From positions 1 through 43,135 of IMG/VR virus record IMGVR_UViG_3300037246_003316: DNA of 43,135 nucleotides. One strand, 5' to 3'. Positions 12,980 through 21,418 of this stretch are shown one piece after another; the stretch's first letter is position 1, and each line of letters starts with the position of its first letter. The notes beneath the pieces were generated by a model that worked only from the letters and a program-made list of their open reading frames with translations, ran no database searches and was not told the DNA's origin. A program made the translations under genes and the position numbers. The stretch is from a virus.

Positions 12980-14304
12980 AGAAACTTTTATTATTTCCTT
13001 TATTTGTTCTAGTTATGTTGTCTGCATCGCTTGAGGCCGGCGATCGCTTTGGTAGACAATGGGACCAAAAAGAAGTTTCTGGACAGCAAACACTTGTGCC
13101 GTCCAAAGATATTGATCGCGTGGACCTATCAAATGTTGACACAGTTCTTGGGAATCTCACTGGTTTGGATGCAAGCACCCTGAACGGCCAACCGGGTTCA
13201 TTTTATCAAGACAGGACAAACCATACAGGCTTTCAAATTGCTTCGACAATAAGTAATTTTGACAGCGAGACTTCTTCATCCACCCTTGGAAGTGCCTTTG
13301 ACAATCACACAGGCACAGATCCGCACAGGGGTATATTTGATAACCTTAGTATTTCAGGGACTCATAACATAACAATCCTCGGGGAAGCGGCTTTTTTGGC
13401 TTATGAGGACCCCACTGGTTTTTTTGAAATTTACAGTACTGCAGGGGTATTTTATAAATGGCAAAACAATATAGATAAGTCTGGAGCTTTTGGTAATTTA
13501 TCGGCAAGCAAGTCTACTGGCGAAATAACGATACTTGCGGGGGTGGATGACTTATATAAAATATCCCGTGATACGGGTATGCACGGGGAGGAGTCGATAA
13601 GTTACGATTTTGCTATTTTTGTGAACAATTCGGCAGTCAATGAGAGCCACACATCGGCAGGGAAAGGGGAGGAAGGTTTCCCCATTTTCTCGCACCTATC
13701 AGCTTATGGCACGGCCACCTATGGTGCTCTATCGTCTATTTCTAATCTTTTTTACTCTGAAAAAGACCAAATAGAGATAATTGAGGCCGATACAGGGAAC
13801 GGCTCGGAGCAATGGTGCTTTGAGTACGAAACACATTTTACGATATCCCATATACCGCATTTTTTAAGGATCAATAATATTCAATATAACGGCGGAATGA
13901 ACCATTTTGCGGATGTTTTGACTTTTGATAATTTAAGTAGCGAATGGGATGACATGCGGCTCGCCACTGATGACATTGAGAACGCGGGGTCACAAGCAGA
14001 CTATAAAAATGAAAATTTGACTTATGCTTTCCCTAACGGCGGCGACCAGACCCGGTATATCTTGAATGGTCTAGTTAGAACTAAACTCAGGCATAACGCC
14101 GATGTGGTGTGTTCTAATGGACACACCCTATGGATAGACGAGATGAAAGTCTTTGATCTTCTCGGGCCGAGGTCGGACTCCGCCAGTGTTATTGTGCAGC
14201 TATCCGCAGGAGATGTTATTACAATTAGAGAAAAGCCGGAGTCAGCAAATAGATTTTTCCATAGGCACAGAACGACATTGAATGTCGAAAAGCTTGGAGA
14301 TTAA
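12976..14304 (+). CDS. Exported fibre-like protein, 442 aa
   Basis: The ATG at 12976 overlaps the previous stop and gives a signal peptide KKLLLFPLFVLVMLSASLEA. An in-frame start at 12958 would weaken it. The motif LDASTLNGQPGSFYQDRTNHTG resembles the neck repeats of phage tail fibres (LNGQ...YY.DRTNHTG). The rest is beta-rich and Asn/Ser/Gly-rich without a recognised domain. A fibre-like protein with a signal peptide is odd for a virion part; surface display on the lysogen or a host-derived origin are possibilities. Confidence 0.6.
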   Translation: MKKLLLFPLFVLVMLSASLEAGDRFGRQWDQKEVSGQQTLVPSKDIDRVDLSNVDTVLGNLTGLDASTLNGQPGSFYQDRTNHTGFQIASTISNFDSETSSSTLGSAFDNHTGTDPHRGIFDNLSISGTHNITILGEAAFLAYEDPTGFFEIYSTAGVFYKWQNNIDKSGAFGNLSASKSTGEITILAGVDDLYKISRDTGMHGEESISYDFAIFVNNSAVNESHTSAGKGEEGFPIFSHLSAYGTATYGALSSISNLFYSEKDQIEIIEADTGNGSEQWCFEYETHFTISHIPHFLRINNIQYNGGMNHFADVLTFDNLSSEWDDMRLATDDIENAGSQADYKNENLTYAFPNGGDQTRYILNGLVRTKLRHNADVVCSNGHTLWIDEMKVFDLLGPRSDSASVIVQLSAGDVITIREKPESANRFFHRHRTTLNVEKLGD

Positions 14305-14307
14305 TAA

Positions 14308-14568
14308 GTTAACTGGCAGGCGACTCCTTGTCTATTAAGATTAAAGACGGGGCGCAAGGGGTACTTAAAGTCAGGGTATGGCAACACACTATCAAGTGTT
14401 CCGGATTCATTAAGAGAAGGATTGTTGCAACATATAGCTGCTATGTATGAAAATCGCGGTGATTGCGATGGTGGTAGGGTAAGTGGTGGTACTATTTCAA
14501 TGGCACAAAAGTTTTTACCTGTGGACGCCCAATTAATTTATGACTTATATAGGGTCAGAAGTTTATAA
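14308..14568 (+). pseudogene. Remnant of a gp6-like head-tail connector
   Basis: No start codon. The frame ending at 14566-14568 reads SGYGNTLSSVPDSLREGLLQ then HIAAMYENRGD and ends QKFLPVDAQLIYDLYRVRSL. This is the C-terminal signature of HK97 gp6 / phiE125 gp8-type connectors (GYG..VP..LR..LL...A..YENR...PYR..R). The upstream part of the family is missing and another frame carries a short matching-looking stretch before it. It is a decayed fragment, foreign to the lambda-type head around it. Confidence 0.6.
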
Positions 14569-14595
14569 GGTATTGACTCATAAGGTGAAATGGAA

Positions 14596-14928
14596 ATGAA
14601 ATATTCTCTCAGCATACATATAGTCACAAACAATCAATCAATTATTGATGCTTTTATGATTAAATCCCCGGCAAAACTTGATAACAAGGTGTGGGCAGAG
14701 GAACACACTATTGTTGAGGGTATTGATATAGATGGCAATAAGTATATATCGGCGCTGATTAACTTTAATCAAGATGCGGACAGAACTGTCATTTGGGAGT
14801 GGATGAAGAACAAAAAAGATCAGGTGCTTGGTGATTTGCTTGATGGTTCACATATGGAACTAATAAAATGCTATCACGACCAAACGCCAAGGAAGAGTTG
14901 TGAGATCACTTGGGAGTGGCATAAATAA
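14596..14928 (+). CDS. Hypothetical protein, 110 aa
   Basis: The ATG at 14596 is eight bases after AAGGTG; ATG 14590 is only two bases away from it and is less likely. The product is mixed alpha/beta (YSLSIHIVTNNQSIIDAFM, NKYISALINFNQDADRTVIW) with no signal peptide. It overlaps the LamG-like gene by one base (TAATG). I do not recognise the family. It is part of the cargo block between portal and protease. Confidence 0.6.
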   Translation: MKYSLSIHIVTNNQSIIDAFMIKSPAKLDNKVWAEEHTIVEGIDIDGNKYISALINFNQDADRTVIWEWMKNKKDQVLGDLLDGSHMELIKCYHDQTPRKSCEITWEWHK

Positions 14929-15665
14929 TGGGACTGCTTGATGATTTAATAAATAATTGCTATCTTAATGGCAATGGAAATGATGAGCAGAGCGGGAATA
15001 GTTTTAACCTAACAGGTGCTGTCTATAGTACGACCGCAAAACTTGGATCTCATTCAGTTTTTTTTGACGGTGTTAATGATATTGCAGCACAACAAGCAGT
15101 TACAAACCTTGACAGGTCGCAGCCTTTTGCGCTTGTTTGTTGGTTTAAGGCTGTAGCGCAGCCCAAAAACTTTGCAAACATAATGGGTATAAGGCGAAAT
15201 GCTGCCGGAAGTCAAGGTGATGGTTGGATGACGATAAGGTTTAACAATACTGCTTCCTCTCTCATATTATCTGTTAGCAATACAGACTCAATATTTAAAT
15301 CTTTAACGTCTGGAACGGGATATGAAGATGATAATTGGCATTTGTTAATTGTGGGGAGAAATAGTGCCAACAGACTAAGAATGAATATAGATAATGGCAC
15401 AGAAGATTTGACAGGCCCGGTACTTGCGGGAAATTGGTGGGAGGCTACTGATATTTTCAGGATTGGTGCTTCTATTACTACGTCAGAGAACTACAAAGGG
15501 AATGTTGACAATACTCTAACTTATCAAAAATGGCCTACAACGGCAGAAATTGCAGAGCTTTGGAATGGTGGGGTTGGAGTTGAAATCGGGGTAGGCGGCG
15601 TAGGCGCTTTAGTTAACGGGGGTCTTATAAATACAGGACTTACCAGAGGGAGGCTACTAAATTGA
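14928..15665 (+). CDS. LamG / concanavalin-like lectin-fold protein, 245 aa
   Basis: The sequence NCYLNGNGNDEQSGNSFNLT...KLGSHSVFFDGVNDI, then SQPFALVCWFKAVAQ, DDNWHLLIVGRN and WWEATDIFRIGASI...YKGNVDNTLTYQKWPTTAEI follows the LamG/laminin-G-like jelly roll from start to end. The final GVGALVNGGLINTGLTRGRLLN is a Gly-rich tail seen on phage surface proteins. Such domains bind carbohydrate, so a decoration or adhesion role on the virion is likely. It overlaps the next gene by four bases. Confidence 0.75.
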   Translation: MGLLDDLINNCYLNGNGNDEQSGNSFNLTGAVYSTTAKLGSHSVFFDGVNDIAAQQAVTNLDRSQPFALVCWFKAVAQPKNFANIMGIRRNAAGSQGDGWMTIRFNNTASSLILSVSNTDSIFKSLTSGTGYEDDNWHLLIVGRNSANRLRMNIDNGTEDLTGPVLAGNWWEATDIFRIGASITTSENYKGNVDNTLTYQKWPTTAEIAELWNGGVGVEIGVGGVGALVNGGLINTGLTRGRLLN

Positions 15666-16591
15666 ATTATTTAGGTGATTTTATAGAGGACGCTACATTA
15701 GAAGCATCTTTCACTACTAACGATGCGGCGGGTGGTGCGGTAGCGCCTTCGGCACCCTTTACGACAGCAGACGTAAAGATATATAAAGACGGCAGCGCCA
15801 CCCCTAAAACCACCTCTAACGGTATAACCGTGGCGAGTCCTTTTGCCAGTGTTACGGGCCAACATCAAGTATCTATAGATACCTCAATAGATACAGGCGA
15901 CATCGGATTCTGGGCGAAAGGGTCCAATTATAAGGTAACTTTAGAGCCCACCCCAACCGTGGCCGGACAGACGGTAACAGCCATACCCGCTACTTTTTCT
16001 ATCGAAAACAGGTTTACGGGTGAACTTACCGGGTCAAGAACAATAACGATACAGCTTTATGAAACTGCTACCGTGATACCTATTGCAGACGTTGCAATCT
16101 CTGTTTTTAACAGCGATCAAACATTGTTCCTTGGCAGAAAAACAACTGATTCAAACGGACGAATCGTGATAGGTCGTGACGATGGAGTGTATAAACTCGT
16201 ATTTGCGAAGGCCGGGGCAACGTTTACAGTGCCCGAAACCTTAACGGTTACAGAAGACGATACAGAAATATATTTCGGCGATTCAATTGTTATTGAACCC
16301 CCAGCTGATCCCGATGCTTGCAGGGTATTTGAGTATCTCTTCCTGCCAAACAGTACAGATAGCCCTGAGACAGTAAAAGCGACGGCCGAAATAATTCTGC
16401 TTCCCTATGATAAAGATGATAAGCTTCATTCCGGGGTTGTAATTGATGGGATATATAATCCTGATACTGGACTTGTTTTCTGGGATATCGTTAAAGGTGC
16501 AACGGCGAAATTTATAGTGAAAGATTTCATTAATGTTACGAAGGTAGTACCAGACGCATCGACGGCAAGATTAAAAGATATGCCATCTTGA
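15662..16591 (+). CDS. Phage structural protein with Ig/carboxypeptidase-regulatory-like domain
   Basis: TTG start at 15662 overlapping the LamG gene. Residues 1-115 (YLGDFIEDATLEASFTTNDA...ADVKIYKDGSATPKTTSNGI...FSIENRF) follow a pattern common in uncharacterised phage surface proteins. Residues 125-215 form a beta-sandwich of carboxypeptidase-regulatory type (ADVAISVFNSDQTLF, TTDSNGRIVIGRDDGVYKLVF). The last 90 residues are another beta domain. No enzyme motif. Probably a virion decoration or fibre component; together with the LamG protein it may form an adhesion module. Confidence 0.6.
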   Translation: MNYLGDFIEDATLEASFTTNDAAGGAVAPSAPFTTADVKIYKDGSATPKTTSNGITVASPFASVTGQHQVSIDTSIDTGDIGFWAKGSNYKVTLEPTPTVAGQTVTAIPATFSIENRFTGELTGSRTITIQLYETATVIPIADVAISVFNSDQTLFLGRKTTDSNGRIVIGRDDGVYKLVFAKAGATFTVPETLTVTEDDTEIYFGDSIVIEPPADPDACRVFEYLFLPNSTDSPETVKATAEIILLPYDKDDKLHSGVVIDGIYNPDTGLVFWDIVKGATAKFIVKDFINVTKVVPDASTARLKDMPS

Positions 16592-16638
16592 TAGAAAGGG
16601 GTTTTTTCTGATAACAATGTTAATTTGCAGGTTTATAT

Positions 16639-16905
16639 ATGCCTCACAATGAAATAGAAAAATATATTTGGATTGTTGAGCTTCTGGCAGGTCTTGCAAC
16701 GACAATATGGGGTATTCTGACATATCGTGTTTGGGACCTTCATAAATTAGTAAACCAAAAAGTTGATTTTGAAAAATTTGATGAAGAGATCAAACTTATA
16801 CATAGTGAATCAAAGGATGACCTTCGATATCTTGAACAAAAAATGTTTGACCAGGTAAAAGCCCTGGCCGATGATCTCAAAAAGGAAATAAGGAGCATGA
16901 AATGA
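16639..16905 (+). CDS. Holin-like membrane protein, 88 aa
   Basis: One transmembrane helix near residues 10-30 (WIVELLAGLATTIWGILTY) followed by a charged coiled coil (VDFEKFDEEIKLIHSESKD, QVKALADDLKKEIRSMK). It lies immediately upstream of, and overlapping, the endolysin gene, the usual place for a holin. Single-helix holins and haemolysin-XhlA-like proteins have this form. Membrane permeabilisation is inferred. Confidence 0.65.
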   Translation: MPHNEIEKYIWIVELLAGLATTIWGILTYRVWDLHKLVNQKVDFEKFDEEIKLIHSESKDDLRYLEQKMFDQVKALADDLKKEIRSMK

Positions 16906-17405
16906 TAAGACGTGTGAGTGATTTGATACCTGAAGCCCAGCCAGCTTATTTGGCGGCTAAAAAAGAATGTGAGAGTGTAGGCCTATTGCTGGTAGAAACC
17001 TGCATCAAAAGATCATTGTTGGAGCATATTGCGCTATATGCCCAGGGCCGTGAAAACTATACTGAAATATGCCTGCTTCGCCAAGTGGCAGGTCTTTGGA
17101 GAATAGACGAACATACTGCGGCCAGAAAAGTGACATGGACTTTTCTCAGCAAGCACATTGCGGAATATGCTTTTCCGAAAGATCATCAGGATTATGGCAA
17201 AGTTTTGGCACTTGATTTTGCTTTGCGGGTCCATACAGATGGAAAGCCGAAACTGCATTGGAATATAAAGATGGATGTCAATGACAATGAAGTTCCTGAT
17301 TATGAAGAGGCGGGCAAGATTTTTGAAAAACACGGTTTTATCTGGGGTGGAAGGTGGAAAACACCAGATAGACCTCATATTCAGTGGCCTTTGAAAAATA
17401 GTTAA
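16902..17405 (+). CDS. Endolysin, M15-family peptidoglycan peptidase
   Basis: 167 aa with the zinc-peptidase layout of M15C/VanY-like endolysins: SKH (His85), ALDFA (Asp105) and GFIWGGRWKTPDRPHIQW (His159) supply the three metal ligands, with the GGRW segment before the last His. Such enzymes cut L-Ala-D-Glu or D-Ala bonds of the peptide stem. ALYAQGRENYTE precedes the first ligand as in relatives. No signal peptide, so release depends on the holin-like protein whose stop it overlaps. Placed before the head protease rather than after the tail genes, an uncommon site. Confidence 0.85.
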   Translation: MIRRVSDLIPEAQPAYLAAKKECESVGLLLVETCIKRSLLEHIALYAQGRENYTEICLLRQVAGLWRIDEHTAARKVTWTFLSKHIAEYAFPKDHQDYGKVLALDFALRVHTDGKPKLHWNIKMDVNDNEVPDYEEAGKIFEKHGFIWGGRWKTPDRPHIQWPLKNS

Positions 17406-17463
17406 ATAAATATTGCAATTTAAATTTTATTGATGTACATTTGTGGCATTCAAGGAGTTTTAA

Positions 17464-18798
17464 ATGCTTAAAGGCGAATATTTACTCATAAAAAAATCTT
17501 TTCTGGTCGAGTACGCGAAACACAGGATTGCCTGCAGAAAAAGCACTGAATCTGTGGATTATAAAGATTTTTTGTCCAATCGTTTTAGTGAATCTCTTGA
17601 GCGTTCTAATGATATTTATGGTTTTGATGGAAAAAATGCAACCATAAGAATCTTTGGGCCTCTCAGCCCTGAAGGCCCTGATGCCTGGGACATTTATGAC
17701 GGAATTGGTGGTTGTTCCTATAACAATATAGTAGAATCTGCCACAAAGGCGGCGCATGATGTTGATCCTGCCAATGGTGGTGAAGTCTTCATTCATATGA
17801 ATACGCCCGGTGGTACTGTTGATGGCTGTGACAAGGCTTTTCAGGCCCTGTGGGTATTGTCTCTCACTCATAAAGTAACTATCTTGAATCATGGTCTTAT
17901 TTGTTCTGCCGGTATGTGGCTTGCCGCCGCAGGACATAGGATTGAAGCCAGCACGCCTGCCGCTTTGCAGGGTTCCATCGGTGTCGTTGTTCATACTTAT
18001 GATTTTTCGGGTATGATGGAAGAATTCGGTGTTAAAGAAATAGTCATTACCAATTTCGAGAGCCCCGATAAGGTGCCAGATCTTTCAACGGAAAAAGGTC
18101 AGGAAATTGTCATTGAGGAACTTAACGATATTTATGATGTTTTTAGTGGCAGGGTGTTGCAGGGAAGAAACAGGTCGGGTCAAAAAATTACTCAGGCTAT
18201 TATTAATAATCTGAAAGGTCGCGTTGTAATTGCTTCTAAAGCTGTAACTTTGGGGCTGTCTGACGGTATTAATGAAAAGGCATCTGTAATTTCAAATAGT
18301 GCGTCTAATAGTGATAATCATGAAGTGCAATCACATATAGAAACAGAAAAAATAATAACAGAAAAACACAATGAAAAAGAATCTAAGAGGGAGGGAAAAA
18401 AAATGAATTTGAGTGATTTGTTGAATGAACATCCTGAAGCTAAAAAAGAGCATCAGGATGCCCTGTCCGCTGCAAGGACGGAAGGTGTTGAATCAGTGAG
18501 GGCTGCTGCAAAGACAGCAATGCCGATTCTGACTTCAGCGGACTATCCTGCTGCGATAAAGGATGTCGCTGCAAAAGTCGTGGTCGGTGAAGTCGATGGC
18601 ATCGCACTGACATCTGCTGTGGCTGCTTTTGATGCTGTCAAAGAGAAAGGCGCATCGGCATCGGCACAGAAAGAACCTGTTATTGAAACACCGGCTGATG
18701 GTACGGTCATAACATCTACTAGTGCCGGCAAGGTTGTCGATCAGCAAAGCTATGATGATAATGTTTCTGTGCTGAAAAAAGCACAGGGCATTAAATAA
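17464..18798 (+). CDS. Head maturation protease, S49/SppA type, fused to scaffold
   Basis: 444 aa. Residues 55-285 are an SppA/ClpP-like serine protease: oxyanion loop NTPGGTVDG (113-121), nucleophile Ser148 in ICSAGMWLAA, and a likely dyad Lys203 in ESPDKVPDL. It then continues through a charged linker to a scaffold-like domain (about 314-444). This is the lambda gpC plus Nu3 arrangement. It processes scaffold and portal during prohead maturation. AAGGAG lies before the ATG. Confidence 0.9.
   Translation: MLKGEYLLIKKSFLVEYAKHRIACRKSTESVDYKDFLSNRFSESLERSNDIYGFDGKNATIRIFGPLSPEGPDAWDIYDGIGGCSYNNIVESATKAAHDVDPANGGEVFIHMNTPGGTVDGCDKAFQALWVLSLTHKVTILNHGLICSAGMWLAAAGHRIEASTPAALQGSIGVVVHTYDFSGMMEEFGVKEIVITNFESPDKVPDLSTEKGQEIVIEELNDIYDVFSGRVLQGRNRSGQKITQAIINNLKGRVVIASKAVTLGLSDGINEKASVISNSASNSDNHEVQSHIETEKIITEKHNEKESKREGKKMNLSDLLNEHPEAKKEHQDALSAARTEGVESVRAAAKTAMPILTSADYPAAIKDVAAKVVVGEVDGIALTSAVAAFDAVKEKGASASAQKEPVIETPADGTVITSTSAGKVVDQQSYDDNVSVLKKAQGIK
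18403..18798 (+). CDS. Nested scaffold protein (Nu3-like internal start)
   Basis: Within the protease frame an ATG at 18403 is preceded by a very strong ribosome site (GAGGGAGGG, 18387-18395). It would yield 131 residues, MNLSDLLNEHPEAKKEHQDA onward, helical and Ala-rich as scaffolds are. In lambda, Nu3 is made from such an in-frame internal start in gene C. The sequence shows the site; independent translation is inferred. Confidence 0.75.
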   Translation: MNLSDLLNEHPEAKKEHQDALSAARTEGVESVRAAAKTAMPILTSADYPAAIKDVAAKVVVGEVDGIALTSAVAAFDAVKEKGASASAQKEPVIETPADGTVITSTSAGKVVDQQSYDDNVSVLKKAQGIK

Positions 18799-18816
18799 AT
18801 TAAGGGGGTATAGATT

Positions 18817-19281
18817 ATGACAGTTCAGGTAAGAAAAGACAATTCAAGTGTTCCATTTATCCGCTTCGGCTTTCCGGGTGCAATCGACCAGTTGGCCGTT
18901 ATTGCACAGGATGCGGGGCGTTCCGCTGTTTTGGCTTTTGCCACTCTGATGGCAAAGATCGCTGCAACAGGAAAGTGGGTTCCTTTTACCGATGAGACTG
19001 CCACAGACGGTAGCGCGATTCCTGCCGGTATTTATATCGGGCCTGATATCGCGGCAGCTGATATTGTCGCAGCGGATGTTTCTGAAAATCAGATCCTTCT
19101 GGGTGCGGCCTTCATAGACCTGAATCAGTTGGTGATAGAGAATAGCAAAACACTTGCTACTGTCATCGAAGCTACAGGTGGGGCCGATAATATTTTCATT
19201 CAAACCGTCAGGGACTATCTGGCAAATCGTTCGCTTTTTGTCGAAGATACAATCGATATAAGCGAATTCGAAAACGCATAA
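18817..19281 (+). CDS. Head decoration protein, gpD-like
   Basis: 154 aa, between the scaffold and the major capsid gene as in lambda. It contains PAGIYIGPDIAAADIVAADV and DLNQLVIENSKTL, matching head-decoration (HDPD) proteins, which form trimers that stabilise expanded capsids. Ribosome site AAGGGGGT. The C-terminal VRDYLANRSLFVEDTIDIS extension makes it longer than lambda gpD (110 aa). Confidence 0.75.
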   Translation: MTVQVRKDNSSVPFIRFGFPGAIDQLAVIAQDAGRSAVLAFATLMAKIAATGKWVPFTDETATDGSAIPAGIYIGPDIAAADIVAADVSENQILLGAAFIDLNQLVIENSKTLATVIEATGGADNIFIQTVRDYLANRSLFVEDTIDISEFENA

Positions 19282-19292
19282 GGGAGGGCACT

Positions 19293-20501
19293 ATGTTTCA
19301 GACACCACTAGCAGTTGATACCTACCCAAGAACAATGGTCGAAGCCTTTGATGAAAGGGCTATCATCAGTGTTCCAACGGGTTTCCAGAGTCTTTTCGGC
19401 AATCCACTTGCCGCAGGGATAACACATTTTTCACCCAACGCCCTTGATGTTGATATCGAAATATTGAGGGGCAACGAAAGGCTTGCTGCAATGATCCAGC
19501 GTGGCAGCACAGGTCGTTCGGTAACAGGTAGTAAAAACCTCAATGAGCAGAAATCGACTGCCATTTCAAGGCTTTTTCCTCTTATAGAGGAAGAGGGTGA
19601 TATTACTGCTGACCAGATCAACAAGCGCGTTCTGGGTGAAAATCCACATTCACCGATGACCAAGGAAATGCGTATGCAGATGCTTGCGATGAATATCCAT
19701 CAGGAGCAGGTTCGCCGTTCTGTCAGAACTTTTGAACTGCTGGCTGCTACTTCCATCTTAACAGGAACACAGCCCGCACTTATAGGAACCACAAAGGCAG
19801 CGCTGACATACGATTTCTACAGGTCTGCAGCCAATACCATTGGTGTGGGTACCCCTTGGGACGGTACTGATCCGACTATCATGCTGGATATTGATGGTGG
19901 TTGTGAGCAAGGCAGGATCGCGGGTCATGTAAAAATGGATATGGGTATTGTTGGTACTGATGCACTCGATGCCATGTTGAGTGATACAGTCTTCCAGTCC
20001 AAAGCAGACAACCGCCGTTTCGGTTTCATTGAGATAGATTCGGACATTAATCCACTGCCTGCACGTTTTAATCGATTCGTGAAGGCCGGATTCAATGCCA
20101 GAGGCAAGTTGAAGACTGCAGGAGGATATGAAATCTGGCTGTTCACGTACATAGATGTGTATACGGATACTGCCGGTGACTCGCAGAACTTTATGCCTAA
20201 AGACAAGATGGTCTTGCTTTCAAGTGGTGCAAGGTTTGACCGTTACTTCGGGCCAAGCGAAACGCTTCCACAGACAAGTCAAATGGAAGCCTGGATGCAG
20301 GAAATGTTTGGATTTTCCAGCACAGGAATGTTGCCGCCAAATGTCACCAATGTGGATGACGTTGTATCTCAGGCCATGTTCTACTTCGATGCATATCCAA
20401 GCAACAACAACAAACAGGTCACTATCAGGACTCAGTCCGCACCGATCTTTGCTACCACGCAAACCGATGCTATTGTTGTCCTTGAAGACCTAATCACATA
20501 A
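19293..20501 (+). CDS. Major capsid protein, lambda gpE family
   Basis: 402 aa with the gpE-type start (TPLAVDTYPRTMVEAFDERA...GFQSLFG) and the C-terminal P/A-domain pattern (DKMVLLSSGARFDRYFGPSE then QMEAWMQEMFGF). Neighbours are the decoration protein upstream and small joining proteins downstream. AAGGGAGG precedes the ATG. It forms the HK97-fold icosahedral shell. Confidence 0.9.
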   Translation: MFQTPLAVDTYPRTMVEAFDERAIISVPTGFQSLFGNPLAAGITHFSPNALDVDIEILRGNERLAAMIQRGSTGRSVTGSKNLNEQKSTAISRLFPLIEEEGDITADQINKRVLGENPHSPMTKEMRMQMLAMNIHQEQVRRSVRTFELLAATSILTGTQPALIGTTKAALTYDFYRSAANTIGVGTPWDGTDPTIMLDIDGGCEQGRIAGHVKMDMGIVGTDALDAMLSDTVFQSKADNRRFGFIEIDSDINPLPARFNRFVKAGFNARGKLKTAGGYEIWLFTYIDVYTDTAGDSQNFMPKDKMVLLSSGARFDRYFGPSETLPQTSQMEAWMQEMFGFSSTGMLPPNVTNVDDVVSQAMFYFDAYPSNNNKQVTIRTQSAPIFATTQTDAIVVLEDLIT

Positions 20502-20511
20502 GGGGGCTGAT

Positions 20512-20883
20512 ATGCCGAAGAAAAGAGAAGATATAATCTGGCTGGGTCCAGGTGTTCTGAATCCTGCTAAAAAAAGCAAGAGTTTAAAGCCGCTTCATCC
20601 TGGTGAGCCTGTTCCTGCTGGTTTTGTTAGTGATGATAGGCTTTCTGCTGCTATCAAAAAAGGGAAGGCAGTTTCTAAGGCCGATTATGCAAAAGGCCAG
20701 GCCGCAAGTGGCAAGGCGCCTGGGAAAAATACTGCACAGTTGAAGGAACTGACTGACAAAGTTGAAGAGCTTACCAAGGCAAACGGTGACTTGACTAAGG
20801 CCAATGAAGAGCTTACCAAGGCAAACGGTGACTTGACTAAGGCCAATGAAGAGCTTGTTGAAGCTGGCAAGGGTGGTAAGTGA
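20512..20883 (+). CDS. Head-region protein with coiled-coil tandem repeat, 123 aa
   Basis: The first 60 residues (DIIWLGPGVLNPAKKSKSLK, PLHPGEPVPAGFVSDDRL) resemble a short domain found after capsid genes. Residues 79-118 are a heptad-like coiled coil built from EELTKANGDLTKAN repeated in tandem, exact at DNA level. The repeat number may vary between relatives. It overlaps the next small gene by one base. Role unknown; possibly a capsid-associated or assembly factor. Confidence 0.65.
   Translation: MPKKREDIIWLGPGVLNPAKKSKSLKPLHPGEPVPAGFVSDDRLSAAIKKGKAVSKADYAKGQAASGKAPGKNTAQLKELTDKVEELTKANGDLTKANEELTKANGDLTKANEELVEAGKGGK
20764..20847. repeat. Two exact 42-bp tandem repeats in a coding region
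   Basis: The 42-bp unit at 20764-20805 is repeated exactly at 20806-20847 and a third partial unit starts at 20848. The period equals 14 codons, so it preserves the frame and extends a coiled coil by two heptads per copy. Confidence 0.9.
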
Positions 20884-21038
20884 TGGGTTCCGTGAGTGAA
20901 GACATGGTCGGTCTTCCCAAGGGGATTGAGGTTTACGAAAAAGGAAGAGTTTACCGGGGGAATGCCCCCGGTAGGCTTCGCCCTGAAAAGAACCCTCAAA
21001 AAAAAGCTGGTGGTAGTAAGGCTTCTTCCGATAAGTAG
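20883..21038 (+). CDS. Small head-region protein, 51 aa
   Basis: ATG 20883 overlaps the previous TGA (TGATG) and GTAAG lies upstream. The product reads MGSVSEDMVGLPKGIEVYEK then GRVYRGNAPGRLRPEKNP and a Lys/Ser tail. Coupled start, conserved-looking Gly/Arg motif and tight packing against the next gene support it as real. No family recognised; it also contains a GC-rich inverted repeat ACCGGGGG...CCCCCGGT. Confidence 0.55.
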   Translation: MGSVSEDMVGLPKGIEVYEKGRVYRGNAPGRLRPEKNPQKKAGGSKASSDK

Positions 21039-21043
21039 GGCCA

Positions 21044-21418
21044 GTGAATATCAGGGCGCTTGCAGAACGACACCTTGGCGAATCGATCGAGGGCGGTTTT
21101 GGGATCGAAGTGATACTGACCGACAAAGACGGCAAGCAACAAACTGTCAAGGGTCAAGTATTATACAGCCGAAAAGTTCAGAATCCCATAACGGGTGAAG
21201 ATATTATTATAAACGAACCTGTCATAGTTTTAAGGGTTTCAACTCTGGACCCGGTTCCCAAGACTGGTGAACAATGGTTCATTCAAATGCCTTTAACGCC
21301 ATTAGAGGGTGCGCCAAAAGAAAACTTTCTGATGGATAAAAGCAAGGCTGTTGAAGGCGGGGCTTCGATTGGTTTTATAAGGCTATACCCTAAAAAGGCG
21401 GATCAGACACCAATATGA
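21044..21418 (+). CDS. Probable head-tail joining protein, 124 aa
   Basis: GTG start at 21044, six bases after the previous stop. The product (IRALAERHLGESIEGGFGIEV, then GQVLYSRKVQNPITGEDIII and EQWFIQMP) has the pattern of small beta-barrel head-tail joining or completion proteins placed between capsid and tail terminator genes. It overlaps the next gene by four bases. Assignment rests on position and fold-like pattern. Confidence 0.55.
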   Translation: MNIRALAERHLGESIEGGFGIEVILTDKDGKQQTVKGQVLYSRKVQNPITGEDIIINEPVIVLRVSTLDPVPKTGEQWFIQMPLTPLEGAPKENFLMDKSKAVEGGASIGFIRLYPKKADQTPI

